Source: Lucifuga dentata
Taxonomy: Eukaryota; Chordata; Actinopteri; Ophidiiformes; Bythitidae
DNA: 64,000 bases
Assembly: GCA_014773175.1 (NCBI GenBank)
Contig: VXCM01001437.1
Location: 224,824-288,823 of the forward strand
Direction: 5' to 3'
The notes below the pieces were generated by a model. The model was given only the letters and a program-made list of their open reading frames with translations. It was not told the origin of the DNA and did no database searches. The position numbers and the translations under genes are program-made. Shown piece by piece: positions 1-11,322 of this stretch (position 1 is the first letter of the stretch; each line of letters begins with the position of its first letter).

Positions 1-308
1 AAAATTTAAATGACTGTGACTTCATAAATTTGTGTAGCTATTAGCAGGCGTAATATCAATTTTTAAGGTGGGTACACTGTTTGAATATTTGATTTTGAAA
101 GATTAAAAGATTTTGCAGAATTTCAGGAAAGCTGAAACACAGTTTTATCCTTTGGGAAATGACTGTCAGTAACCCTACATGTATGAAAATTGAATATATT
201 AGGCTGAAACATGCAAAATGGATGGTATGGTCCTTTAAAATGNTACATGTATGAAAATTGAATATATTAGGCTGAAACATGCAAAATGGATGGTATGGTC
301 CTTTAAAA
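1..308 (+). mobile_element. MITE family A, right part (cut by window start)
   Basis: This is the right-hand part of a non-autonomous DNA element that recurs at 11323-11995, 15278-15822 (reversed), 21375-21959 and, decayed, about 36685-37245. It is close to identical in order and wording to 21725-21959. It ends in the family's inverted terminus, which reads AAACATGCAAAA then ATGGTCCTTTAAA. Positions 176-242 and 244-310 are exact copies of each other around the N at 243, probably an assembly artefact. No transposase is visible and the superfamily is unassigned. Confidence 0.75.
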
Positions 309-310
309 TG

Positions 311-3193
311 CTCTGAAACTCCAGATGTGTTATCCAGATAAAACACCATATGCAAGGTTTAAATGCTAAAAGTTAATAGCTATTCTAAACAAAAAAAAAT
401 GGATGAAGGTTGTCCATGGAGCAAGGAGGAAGCATCACTGTTAATACATAATGGCCTGCCTAATGAGCTCCGATCATAATGCAGGCAGAATCTCCATAAG
501 AATGTGTTTCAATGCGAGGTGTGAACGTAACTCCCAACATTATATCACTTTGCACATAACATATCCCCTTACAGAGACTGCATTTTAATGCAAGGTGTAA
601 AAACCTGCAATGTGACCCTGTGTGAGCAGATACTGTACATGTCAGACACATTCTGGATTCAAGTATTTTTTAAAGGAGTTTAATAACACCCATATTATTA
701 TTAATCCACTCCTATGAACTGAATAACTGCAAGCGGCATCTGAATACATGCAGAGGAAACACAGTATTTGCAAGGTAAATTCCATCTAAAGCTTAGCCCA
801 GCCCATTTACTGGAGCTAGTAGTACTAGTATCATGAATGCAAATGACAAGTAAAATCAGGCATTCTGCAATACTGGACAAAAACTTACTGTAGTTCAGCT
901 CAGGTCAGGTGATATTTCCGGAAAGAGTTCAAACCTTTGCTAACTTTTTAAAATGGCCTCACCCACGTCCATCTATTATGAAAGCTCAGCAAAAACTGGA
1001 GCCTCTAACTGAAGATTAGCACCAGACCCATGCAATAACAAACACTAATGGAGTAATTTCAATCCATATAAGCAACAATACTCAGTCATGGGGTTTAACA
1101 GTTTTAGCAAATGTTCAAACTAAGTGTTTGAGTACCACTATGTTCTTTTATATGAACATGATTTTGTACTTAGATTGGATCAATACTGACATGTATTTTT
1201 GTTTTCTGCTTGTTTATGTGCTGTTTAAGTTTTCCATTTTTCAAAACAAAGTATACAAAACTTTAGTTTTTAAATTTACAGCTCAACATGTAATTACTGT
1301 ATGTCAATCCACACTCAAAACTAGGCTTTGCTCACTTTCTGTAGTGAAGTATTGGCTTGATGCATTTTTTTTTTCCACTCAATAATTTCTCAAGAGGTTG
1401 TCGCAGTATTTCTGCCCCAACTGTCAGAGAGTCTGCAGGATCCACATTGCTGTAGCAGAGCATGTAGTTGAGTGTACAATTCCAAAGCTAATATGGACGT
1501 TGTGAGCTATACTCCAACTCCAAATTGCAGCAGATTTGAAAACACTTCAAATTATATTTCATTATATTTCAGATATATATAGCTGAAATATAATGAATTC
1601 TAAAAAGATGCATAAACTACTACACATTCCCATTTTAGCCGAACACATACCCAGGTGTGATTACAATTTTAATGTAAACTGGAAATTAAATCTCTAATCA
1701 GTCTTGTCGCCTGATTGCTCAATGAGGCAACATTTATCTCATTTGAGGCCCTACAGTACAAATTAAAACATAACTATTGAACACCCAGAAAGACCTGAAT
1801 GTGTTGCCAAGACTTTACTGACTAGGCAAAATTCATGAGTATAATTTAATTGAGCTGTAATACCTACTTGATCAACACTATGACACCTGAGCATATGCAA
1901 CTTGAGAAGAGTTTAAGAGTTTTTATTTTTTTTTAGGAGCCCATAAGTCGAGCGAGAGGCTGCTAATGAGCACGTTCGTGTCCCAGGCTCTGGGCTTTCC
2001 AGGCACCATGCCGTCTTGAAACATAGAGTACCTGGCCCTGTGTCAGCCTTGGAACCAGTCACCTGTCAACTTGAAAGAAGAAAGGCCTGATCCTTCCCTT
2101 CAGAACACAATCGGTTTCTTTGCAGCAATCCACATCCCTCCATGGTTTTATAGAGACACTATGACGAAAGTTGCATCTTCTCACCCATATTTCAGCTCCA
2201 AGATAAACGAGCATTGTCAGAGCTCTGCACACAGTACGTCAAACAGCGGCAGGAAGGGCAATATCTCTCAAAGAAATAGTGACATCACAAGCCAACCCCT
2301 GAGCATCAGCGTCCCAGAATAACATTTTGTTTTCATTCCTCAGCTCCTCAGCCTGGATCCTGAGCTCAGCTGAAGCTCAAGTGGCAGGAAAAAGTCATCT
2401 CTTAATTTTAAACTTGTGCGCTGCTCATTTGACACATGACACTTTTCACCTGCACTCAACAGTCATTATTTATATCCTGCAAGATTTCATTCAGCAGTAC
2501 TTTCCCTTTTTTTCGCTGCAGCAACCAGTGGTGGAGTATTTAAGCTGAAGTTGTGGTGGAAGTCTGTTGCAGCAGACTGAATTATTCTTAGTGTGTTTTT
2601 ATACTTTTTAAGTGTACTATTGTGGTCTTATTTCACCAGTTTTAAGCTGACCATTATTGCTTTTTATATTTGATTTTTTTATATCCACACTTTCTATACA
2701 ATCTGTACAAAAGGGTTTTTTTACATTCAGAGTTCATGTAGCTGCAACTGTAAAGTTTTTTTAACACACAGAATGTTACATGACCTGCTACTATTAGTGT
2801 AGAGTATTTTCAGTACTGCAGCCTGCACTATGATGAATGTATATTTACCTAGTGTACAGTACATATTTAGAAAGCGTTCTAGTTCCTTTTTAGAATAGGA
2901 ATACTGAGATATTTGCTGAGTGTCCTTATCTTTCTTTTGTCTATCGACTGTAAAAATAGCAAACTCACAATGGAAAAATGCACCACTACAAGTCCTGCAT
3001 TCATTTTAATCTGAATTTAAAATAAACAGTTATAAGCAGTAAAATGTGCTCTATTAATGAGTACAGATGTCTAAATCCAGCTATTTCGCAATTTACAACA
3101 TTTATCCCAACAAAGACTAACAAAGATCAATTTATTTCAGTATAAAATTGACGCTGAAAATATAAACAACATTAGAGAGACAGCACTGAATTA
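311..3193. other. No gene recognised; AT-rich unique-looking sequence
   Basis: I see no convincing exon or classified repeat here apart from the hairpin at 1558-1597. The stretch 1940-2330 is less AT-rich and open in one plus-strand frame, but it has no recognisable domain and no flanking splice signals that I trust. Confidence 0.5.
1558..1597. repeat. Perfect 15-bp inverted repeat (hairpin)
   Basis: Arms 1558-1572 and 1583-1597 are perfect reverse complements (first arm TTCATTATATTTCAG) around a 10-nt AT-rich loop. The first arm overlaps a short direct repeat of ATTATATTTC. No function is implied. Confidence 0.8.
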
Positions 3194-3639
3194 ATGCTGC
3201 GTTTGACTTAAACTCAGAACTTGGAATTTTCAACCTCTGACTGGGAAAAGTCAAAGACAACGCCCTGTCAACTGGAAACTCCTACTCAAAAAATCAGCAC
3301 AAGTTCAGTATTGATTTAATTTCAATATGGCCGCTCACACTGTAAACAGTAATTCCTTCATTTATAAATGAACGTTTTAGAAGCATTTTCTTGAAATTAA
3401 GCAGCAGACACAGTATCTGGTTAAAGATATAACACTGGCAGTGCAGTAGCTTTTTAAAAAGTTAAATAGCTTATAAATGTTAAAATGTAGCTTCGTTTGG
3501 TCCAACAGAGTAAACAAAACTAGTTTCATGGAGATCCATGTTGTCTCTCACTGTTTAGGTCCAACACTTGGTGGATGTACTGTAAAGGACATAATTCCAA
3601 TTATGGCTTCCTAGTTCCGAGGTACATTGAATGCAGCAT
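3194..3639. mobile_element. Short inverted-repeat DNA element (MITE D)
   Basis: The left end ATGCTGCGTTTGACTT is mirrored by the right end, which finishes ATTGAATGCAGCAT. The subterminal parts also pair: AACTTGGAATTTT on the left against AATTCC and CTAGTTCCGAGGTA on the right. The length of about 446 bp, the absence of a reading frame and the wording resemble a widespread fish non-autonomous family whose ends read like 'aatgctgcgttcca'. The superfamily is not assigned, and the target-site duplication is unclear because both flanks are AT-rich. Confidence 0.65.
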
Positions 3640-3964
3640 AAATTACATAAAGATTATGTGAATCTATTTTATATCTCAAATTTCCTCTTTTTAACCATAA
3701 CTGAATCATAGGTCACTGGCATGTCACTAGAAACTCAAAATGTTCAGAAGCAATACTGGCACAAAATAAACAAAGGTAAATGTACTGCTAATGGAGGGTA
3801 AATCATTAAGTTTAGACACATCGTCATCTGGCTAAGACGTTATGAGTCACACATCATAACACACTTAATATAAGCACAATCTTACTCAAAACACATGGCT
3901 GTAAGAGTGACAGTGTTAGTGAATAGAGATACTTTTAGACTTTGAATTTTTTAAAACTCAGCCA

Positions 3965-4330
3965 GAAGTGAAGGCTGGTGAAGTGAAGGGGGGCTGGAGC
4001 CTGGAGAGGCGGGGTACACTTCTTTTACTATCTCTGCATCTGTAAATGCTTTCTTGTGTTTGGCTAATATTCATGCGATTTCAAATAATGCCTCAGTCAC
4101 ACTTTCACACTCATTTTGAGTTCTTTTCATAAGACTCGGTTGGGCTTTGAGGGAGGAAGATAGCACTTCTACATGTTTTTTTGCGTAAGCTGCTGCCAAC
4201 TGGATGTTTGACATTAATATCAGCATGAATCGTGGAAAAGTAGCGTTCAATGTTGCTTCATTTAGCAAAAGCTACTGATTGTGCACAAATCAGACAGGTT
4301 GGCTTTGAGTCATATTTAATGAAGAAACCA
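3965..4330 (-). pseudogene. hAT transposase relic, BED-finger N-terminus (GTF2IRD2/ZBED-like)
   Basis: Read on the minus strand, 4326-4282 gives FFIKYDSKPTCLIC. It is followed by a segment with NIERYFSTIHADINVKHPVG, which has the Cys-x2-Cys and His layout of a BED zinc finger. After a frameshift near 4170 the frame gives LSSSLKAQPSLMKRTQ and EALFEIA. Past one stop it reads ILAKHKKAFTDAEIVKE. This order (BED finger, helical linker, 'FEIA...KPFTDAE' segment) is that of the hAT-derived GTF2IRD2/ZBED-like transposases common in vertebrates. In-frame stops and the frameshift mark it as dead, and only the N-terminal part remains. The DDE-like catalytic domain and dimerisation domain are not seen. 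GC-rich sequence at 4580-4640 may belong to the same element's 5' end. Confidence 0.7.
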
Positions 4331-4492
4331 TCTGTCAATCATCTGTCGTTCTTTTACGGATAACAAACCAGTCCATTGTGATTGTTAAAGCAGTGACTGC
4401 AGCTAGCGAGCTCAGCCCACATTCTAGTCATGTGGCGTCTACGGTTTCTTTGCTGCTGGGGGCTGAGCTATCTGGCTACTATGTACCTAGTG

Positions 4493-4506
4493 CTGCCATC
4501 TAGTGG
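4493..4506 (-). promoter_or_regulatory. CTCF-type binding motif
   Basis: On the minus strand the 14 bases read CCACTAGATGGCAG, which fits the core vertebrate CTCF consensus CCASYAGRKGGCRS at every position. It lies about 160 bp upstream of the hAT transposase relic, so it may have arrived with that element. Occupancy cannot be judged from sequence. Confidence 0.55.
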
Positions 4507-4722
4507 TCAAGCCCAGAATTACTCTTAGGGGCAGGAAAATTGGTCGCACCTGACAGAGAAGCAACTTGGAGACTGATGCCGCGGGCCATAATGTTGGCCA
4601 CTGGGGGCCGCCATTGTCCCGCGGGCCGCACAATGACTAACGCTGATTTAGCTGTATCAGTTTTGTTCTAAGGAGAGAACGTTGTATCTGTAATGCTGGA
4701 TTAATATGGTTTCAGATCAGAT

Positions 4723-4746
4723 GAAGAAAGAAAGAAAGAAAGAAAG
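4723..4746. repeat. (GAAA)n microsatellite
   Basis: About six units of GAAA in tandem. Confidence 0.85.
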
Positions 4747-4774
4747 TCTCACAAAATGGAATCACTCGTACAAA

Positions 4775-4842
4775 CCCCTCAAAATTGTACTTACGCATAG
4801 TACCTGAGTAAATGTATTTATTTTCCTTCCACCTCTGACAGA
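4775..4842. mobile_element. Fragment of a fish MITE end
   Basis: The wording 'TTGTACTTACGCATAGTACC', then 'TGAGTAAATGTATTTA' and 'CTTCCACCTCTGACA', matches the terminal region of a common fish element whose ends read 'CAGTGGTGGAA...AGTACTTGAGTAAATGTA'. A related, longer copy lies at 6553-7169. Only one end is present. Confidence 0.5.
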
Positions 4843-5403
4843 ACAAGCTGCTCAAAAACACATCTACAAAAAGATGATACGCATATAAACTGCCTGCGTA
4901 TAAATCCATAAATGATTTGCTGATGGAAACGATGCTGGCTTATTGCTAAGGCATAAAATCGATAAAATTATCACTTTATTCTTTCTCTTATTATTTCAAC
5001 CTTTGCCCATGTAAACCACTTGTAATCAGTTTTAACTGAAAATCAGAAAATGTAAAAAAACAAAAAAAACAAAACAAAAAAACCCCCACATCAGACAGTG
5101 GAAGTATCTTCTAATGCAGCAATATCTCAGCCCTCTTGAAGAAATAAATACCACAATACATGCCTATTGATTATTGTATGTTACCTACAATTGCTGAACA
5201 TAAGGGATTCTGCTGTTCTCCTCTCCATTGCTGCTCCTATGAATATTAAATTACATTCACGGAAAACTACAGCACAGACAGTAGTAAGATAGTAGCCACA
5301 AAAGAAGACGGGGGGATTCTATTGATCACATTTACAATGACAAACATGGTTCTCAGTTGATTTCCTCTCACTGTTAGTTGTCTGTCTCCTGATAGTTGCA
5401 GGG

Positions 5404-5448
<45 letters not shown>

Positions 5449-5666
5449 GAATATTTGAACATTTTCACTCTCACTAGTCAGTATTCTGCCGCCCGCTTCA
5501 CTCTAATCCTTCCATGGAAGTGACTCGTATTACAGCATTCTTCAGTTTAATGCACTTTAATAGCATTAATATCTGCTTTTGCCTCTTCAGCTTCAATAAA
5601 CACCCCTTACAACTTAAGAAAGCCGCTTAAGTGCAATTGACATGGCTAGTGAGAACAGAATCATAC
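4843..5666. other. No gene recognised
   Basis: AT-rich sequence with poly-A interruptions near 5054-5085 and the CT microsatellite at 5407-5445. No exon or classified repeat was seen. Confidence 0.5.
5407..5445. repeat. (CT)n microsatellite
   Basis: Uninterrupted CT dinucleotide run of about 39 bases. Confidence 0.95.
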
Positions 5667-5736
5667 CTCGGGTGGAAGGCAGAGGCTTTTTTTTCATGCA
5701 ATGGCTCTCTGTCCACACAGCGTGGCACGTCATGTG
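5667..5736 (-). other. Splice-bounded 70-nt segment, possible exon
   Basis: On the minus strand a pyrimidine-rich acceptor (GTGTCTGTTTACAG) ends at 5737. A near-consensus donor (CCCGAG then GTATGATT) follows position 5667. The 70 nt between are open in two frames. A second good acceptor (CTTCCCGTATCTGCAG) lies about 100 bases further upstream. The segment is downstream of the candidate gene at 14.1-10.8 kb on the same strand, so it could be a later exon or untranslated exon. Its translation is not recognisable in any frame, and pairs of good splice sites occur by chance in 64 kb. Confidence 0.2.
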
Positions 5737-6552
5737 CTGTAAACAGACACCGGGAGGACTTGGACTAGAAGCAGCCAGCTCCCTGTAGTCCTTCCTCCTT
5801 GTGCTTGCTGTGCGGAGGAGGCCTGCAGATACGGGAAGAACACAAGTCCCTGCCACCTTCTGTGCCACCCATGATGCTCTGTGGTGACAGCCAAGGTCAG
5901 GCCAAGGAAGAAGGAGAGCTCCTGCATGGAGATAAGGCTCTTAAAAACATCTGAGGCAGCATGCTACTTATGGAGGAAAGAGAATCCTGCCCCTGAATTA
6001 TTCAATGGGTCTCCCCCACCCTAAATATCAGCCGGCAAGCATTGTTTGACATCTCAGATGAATGATTAAGGACTGACCTTTTGTTCCCATTAGAGGTGAT
6101 GGGTTGATAGAGCCATACTTCATGGACAATGCTCTAAGATGATGTGAAGGTAGTGTGTAGAGGACTAGGCTTTGTTTGCGCAGAAATCAAGCAAACTGTG
6201 CAGTAAAACTAATAAAAGAAAGACACCACTCATATATTCTGCTGCTTACTCCTAAAGCACTGTCAGGACCTATTCTCTGTCATTACTTCCACATTCTCCT
6301 CAGAATTCTTGTACGGTTTGTTCCTGACACATCAGAGGCCTTTTGATTATGCCAGCCAAGCACTTGTAGTCAGCTCTGTGAATTACAAATGATGTATTAA
6401 GACAAAAATCAATCATTCCTCAGCTGGCTTGTCCAGTTTGGTGGCATTACAGTGAATTATGTTCTACTGCCAAGTTTTGGACCATAATTTCATCAAAGCA
6501 ATGAAACATAAAACCCTCAGCAGAACCAAAGGCAATACATTATATCTGAAAT
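5737..6552. other. No gene recognised
   Basis: The part 5737-5960 is less AT-rich than its surroundings and open in two minus-strand frames without a known domain. The rest shows nothing recognisable. Confidence 0.4.
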
Positions 6553-7169
6553 GCAGCAATGGAAGAAGTACTCAAATCCTTTACTAAAGCACAGTAAAAG
6601 AAGCAATACTGAATGGAGTCTTTTCTTATGTAAAAGTAAACAAGTTTTAGCAGTAACATTTAAGTGCCAAAAGTAAAACAGAACGACTGTGAAAGAGTGA
6701 TCAGAATGTTTAATTATTTAATATAAATATAATAATAAATTCTCCCCAATGAGCGTATACAGTAATTGGAGGGCTGAGGAATGCAAAAAGCAAAAAAGAA
6801 GAGCTGAAAGAAAAAAATGAGGAACAATAGAGGTAAGCAACAAAGGAAAGAATAAAGTAAGGCAAAAAGGAAAGGTGGAAGGAAAGAAATGAGCAAGGAT
6901 GGAAGGAAGTAAACAGGGAAAAAGGAAACTATTAAATAAGGAAACAAAGAAGGACATATGTAAGGAAGGAAAGAAAATGATATAATTGATATGCTATGAG
7001 CTAATTTCATGCTGAATCTAAAAATCTGAATCTTCAAAGTAGCTGGTAACTACAGAAATCAGATGAAATAAGTAACTAAGTACAAATCTCCAAAAATGGA
7101 AATACTCAAATACATTACAAATACAAGTATACTTAACTACTTGAGAAAGTATACTCGGCACCACTGCTG
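6553..7169. mobile_element. MITE G with purine-rich centre
   Basis: The left end begins GCAGCAATGGAAGAAGTACT. The right end finishes with GTATACTCGGCACCACTGCTG, a diverged inverted match typical of a widespread fish element with 'AGTACTCAAATCC...TACTTGAGTAA...CCACTGCTG' wording. Positions 6800-6980 are a degenerate AAGG/GAAA purine tract that has expanded inside it. There is no transposase. Confidence 0.6.
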
Positions 7170-7520
7170 AAATGTAAAACGACCATGCTAATACGTATTT
7201 TCAGTGACATGTGTGTTATTTTGTGTGTGGTCTGCACACATCTTCAGCAAGACTTACAGTAGCTAAAAAAAGACACAAACCCCTCTGTGTTTTATATGCT
7301 ATTTTTGCAACAAAAGAATGCCATTACTGCATTGGACTGAGTTTAAGTTCTCCTGGCAGGACACATCACAGTCTTCACCGGGGGAAAAAAAAAAAAAAAT
7401 ATTTTCACTGAGGTAGTATTTCGGGTTCTTTCACAATGAGAAGAAGAAAACCAAAGCTGAAGCTGCAAAAGGTGTGCAGTGACACTCTGCAAAGAAGTAC
7501 GAGCACAGATTCCCAGTTTA

Positions 7521-7539
7521 AGAGAGAGAGAGAGAGAGA
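7521..7539. repeat. (AG)n microsatellite
   Basis: AG dinucleotide run of about 19 bases. Confidence 0.9.
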
Positions 7540-7972
7540 AAGACTGGGTGCTGAAGACAGACCATATTTATAGCCTGGGATAGGAATAATTCATTGTGAT
7601 CAAAGTGCAGATCATGCTCCATTCCATCAGCGAGTAGATGTGGCAGAATGAAAAGAGTATGCTCTCTCTCTAGTGGCTTCTCAGATGGAAACAGTGGGGT
7701 GACGTTACCTCTCTGAAGCCGCGGTGTGTTTGCAGTCATGTGTTCTGCTCTCGGTCTCAGGTGGCTTCACTTTAGAAGGAGTGCAATGCCCCGTGCAGTG
7801 AAAGAAAAAAAAAAAAGCCTCCCACATGTGACATGTCTTTTCATTGAGACCGAGGAAGGAATATCACAATCTGAGCTCACATTATGAGGTCATGTACCTT
7901 ATGCCATAAAGAACAGGAAAATGTATGTTATGGGTCCTGTAAAAGTGGATTAGCGGTCTTCATAGGTACAGC

Positions 7973-8455
7973 AACCTGAAATGGACCTGGAAAACATACC
8001 CGAATCCCATGAGCACAAAATAACTTTCAAAACACGAGACCCGACCCAAAAGGAACCCAAGCTAGATCCAACCTGAAATATAGCTGAGAATAATGACCCG
8101 ATCCAAAATGTGGTCCACCTGAACACAAATAGAAAGAGAACACCAACACAGGAAGCAACGTGATTGATGCAGCCATTTAAAAGCCAACTTCTTCTCTGGT
8201 TTTCCTACTCAGTTCAAGTTTTCCATCTCAGCTCAAAAAGCACATGATCTCCTCGTTGATTAAGACACACCACGTGATCAGAACAGATCAGGATTACACT
8301 TGGGTCTGCACAAATCCACTCTGGTATAAGTCATACTGACACACAGACCCAAGACCTGAGGCAGTATCACAGGACCACACCCAATCGTATTAGGCCAAAT
8401 AAAATTTGTACTCAACCCACCTCCAGTCCTGGGTAAGTCTTTCCAAGGAACTGAG
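7973..8455. repeat. Dispersed repeat family B, copy 1
   Basis: This shares long collinear stretches with 28500-28945: 'GAGAACA.CAACAC', 'TTTTCCATCTCA', 'CA.GTGATCAGA.C.GAT', 'TTGGGTC', 'ATCCACTC.G.TATAA', 'CACAGACC', 'TTCCAAGGAACTGA'. The GACCCGA-rich wording resembles fish non-autonomous DNA elements. Boundaries are approximate and the class is unassigned. Confidence 0.6.
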
Positions 8456-8846
8456 TGATGCATGAAGGCTTTGAAAGTGGATCACAGAACCCAACTTATT
8501 GGTTTTGTCACTAGATCTATCAATTTTTAAAACCCTTTTGGCCACTTTTTATCAAGAAAAGAGCCTAGTGAAAACTCTATCAATTCCTTGGATGGACATC
8601 AGCGACTTTCACAAGAAGAGAGTCACCAAACGCTCTGTGCAAATCTGTCACTCATGACTGCGTCTGCAGCTCTTCAGGGATGAAACAGCTGCATCATGCA
8701 TTCCATGAGTGTGTGGAACAGTGTACGTTCAGTCGATTGCACAGCAGCCAGACAGAAATATGAATGAGTTGTGCATGTGAGGGCCAATATTCATAAGAAC
8801 CAATCAATTATTTCCATTGTTTGCCTGGGAACCCCTCCTTCTGGTG

Positions 8847-8889
<43 letters not shown>

Positions 8890-10044
8890 ATTGATGTGGG
8901 CAAATGACTTCTGAGGTAAAATGAGAGGGGAAAACAGAGAGGTGTAACAGAGACTCATCTACACAGTTTTAATTTCACCGTAACGTGTCAACGCTAGATT
9001 TAAAATGAGATCATTACACAAAATATTTTAATTATTGTAAATGTGTAATTACTTCCCTAGACATCATTTCAAAAATTTGATCTCAGAAACACGTATGTAT
9101 TATGCTGAAGTTAGGAAACAATACAACCAGAATTAGAAATATTCTGAGGTAACTTGGCAAGGCATTAAAAAAATGATAGGCAAGTCGATCTATACTGTAT
9201 GCTAATTAGCTAATGATATTATCTAGCAGCTTCTGCCAACTTTTATAGCAGGACTTGGCAACTTTCCACAGAAAAGAGTTGGCAACAGTTAGAACCAGAG
9301 GTCAGAGCTCATCAACTGACTGTATAGCTGAAATACTGATTATGTTTCATATACATCTGAAAGTAGAAAGGCTCTCATTAGTATGCCATACCTCCACCAA
9401 GGAGGAATAAGCCTGAACAAAATTTGTCATATCCTGGATCTATCTCTGTAATTATTATGTCTACATGTCCAAACAGTGACATGCTACAATCTTCTCAGCT
9501 ACATGTTAGTGGTTGTTGCATGTTTCTGGCTCTATTTTACCGTGCAGCAAATTCATAAACGTGCTCCATAACCAAGCATGTTTTAGTCTTCCACACTCAG
9601 ATCCTTTCCCAAACCTGGACCAAATTACACCTATTGATAGTCTATCATGAGATAAATATGACTGAGTTTTTAACTGAGATTGGTGGATTACTTTTGAAGA
9701 AATCGACAAAAAATATATTTTAAAAAATCATATCTTGCTATGTTAATAAGTTATTTTAAAAACTCCTGGATTCGCCTTCTCGATCTGGTTTGTAAGTGAT
9801 GTAAAGGGTTCTTCCCTGAGCCATGCCTCACCCTTCCACTAACTTTCTTCAAAATTCAGAATTTTATATTCCTGATAAAAAATTAAAAAAAAACTAGGTG
9901 ACAACAACAACTAGGTGAAAATTCAACCTTCTGGGTTGAGAATTTCTGTGATGTAATTATGGCTGTTACATATTTAAACACTGATATGATGCTTAATATT
10001 ATCAATGAAGAACACTGTCAGTATTAAGAACATACATGTGTACC
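8456..10044. other. No gene recognised
   Basis: Contains the CT microsatellite at 8849-8884. Around 9225-9290 there are three near-repeats of a 'TGGCAACTTT'-like word. No exon was supported. Confidence 0.45.
8849..8884. repeat. (CT)n microsatellite
   Basis: Uninterrupted CT run of about 36 bases. Confidence 0.95.
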
Positions 10045-10063
10045 CCCTCCCCATGCACACACA

Positions 10064-10102
<39 letters not shown>

Positions 10103-10209
10103 ATACATGCACACAGTGAAAGCAACCTACCATAGTAACAGTCCCAAAACCAGCTTGATCTCCGTTTTTCATTTTAGCTTTCTTTCATCCCATACACTCA
10201 CTTTCACAG

Positions 10210-10243
<34 letters not shown>

Positions 10244-10259
10244 GTTTTCTTTCCCATAN

Positions 10260-10298
<39 letters not shown>

Positions 10299-10688
10299 CC
10301 ACTTCTTCCAGTTTCATTTTCTCTCCCTCCCACACACAAATACACACATGCGCCTGTTTCTTTCTCTCTTTCATTTTCTGTTTCCAACCCTTTCTGATTC
10401 CATCACTTCTTCAATGCACACACACAAGCACACTGACATACACCCCTACACCCCCTTCATCTTCTTTTATTTCTACTCCCTCCCACACTCCTTCCATGCA
10501 CATGTGCACGCACACACACACACACCTGTTTTATTCGTTTTAATTTTCTCTCTCACCCTCTCTCTCTCTCTCTCTCTCTCTCTCCCAATCACTCCTTCCA
10601 TGCACACTCATTCACACTCTCTCACAAACACATATATACCTCATTCTTCCTGTCTTGTTCCGTTTCTCTCACCGTCTCCCTCACAAAA

Positions 10689-10748
<60 letters not shown>

Positions 10749-10760
10749 ACACACACTACA
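10045..10760. repeat. CA/CT-rich microsatellite and degenerate minisatellite block
   Basis: Long (CA)n tracts at about 10068-10096, 10210-10240, 10260-10295 and 10690-10757 alternate with CT-rich spacers. A word close to CACTCCTTCCATGCACAC recurs near 10405, 10487 and 10590, each time after a CT- or C-rich spacer and before a CA tract. This points to a decayed tandem array with units of roughly 80-105 bases. The reading frames through it (His/Thr- or Cys/Val-rich) are repeat artefacts. An N lies at 10259. Confidence 0.85.
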
Positions 10761-10780
10761 GGCCGTCCAGCTTCTTTTAC

Positions 10781-10981
10781 TCCCAGCTGGGCTTGGACAG
10801 CTCTCTTCCTCTGGCCTCTCTGGGCCATCTGGAGTGCAATGTCCCTGTTCAGCTGGTCCCCTGCCAGCCGCTGTGCCTCCCAGGATGAGCGCAGCATCTT
10901 CAAGCACAATTTGTATGCGTCAAAGCTCCGCTGTGTCCAGTGATCCAGCTGAGCAAAATCACTGAGTCTCACATTTCCCAC
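10781..10981 (-). CDS. Coding exon 2 of a small helical protein, possibly CFAP141-like
   Basis: On the minus strand 67 codons run without a stop. They encode a Gln/Arg-rich, heptad-like helical segment with two tryptophans (LDHWTQRSFDAYK, then MLRSSWEAQRLAGDQ, then NRDIALQMAQRGQRKRAVQ). The acceptor is CTCCTTTGAG at 10982; a stronger alternative, TTTTGCTCAG, lies 33 nt inside the exon in the same phase. The chosen donor is GGA then GTAAAAG at 10780, of moderate quality. Joined in phase 0 to exon 1 (14128-14151) it gives 75 residues with the first Trp at residue 23. Human CFAP141 (about 100 residues), as I remember it, has its Trp at about 26 and then aligns without gaps through conserved Ala, Asp, Ala-Leu, Ala and Gln-Leu positions. 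CFAP141 is a microtubule inner protein of ciliary doublets. Identity is low, so coding is likelier than the name. The last roughly 25 codons were not found. Confidence 0.5.
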
Positions 10982-11115
10982 CTCAAAGGAGCCTCATTCT
11001 GCTTTGATGGCACCTGCGCTCATTCTCTCAGGAAGGAGGATGGCATGGTAATTGATTAAAGCTACTAAGAAACGTTACTAGCAATTACAGCTCTGTTTAA
11101 GATGTTATGGAGGGT
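10974..11115. repeat. Intronic duplication, copy 1 (overlaps exon 2 edge)
   Basis: This sequence spans the 5' edge of exon 2 and the upstream intron. It matches 12503-12640 through words such as AGGAGCCTCATTCTGCTTTG, TGATTGATTAAAGC and TGTTTAAGAT / TGTCTAAGAT. It is presumably the parent copy because its exon side is open. Confidence 0.7.
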
Positions 11116-11322
11116 TCGCATTAAAACGTCGGCTCTGTGTGGCACTGGGGCCAAGTGCCACAAAAAAAGACATTTAGGTCGTTTAGGTTCCCTTCAACAT
11201 AAATCACAAAGTAGAATAAGGAAGAACATCCTGTTTCCGCTAATAGAGACACTGTGGACTTGCTCCAAATTTTGAAACACAGCACTGAAACACACTATTA
11301 GATATATATTGATTATGATGCT

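Noticed and set aside
10005..10965. Long His/Thr- and Cys/Val-rich reading frames
   Set aside because: They are translations of CA, GT and CT tracts. Only the non-repetitive 10781-10981 part on the minus strand looks coding.
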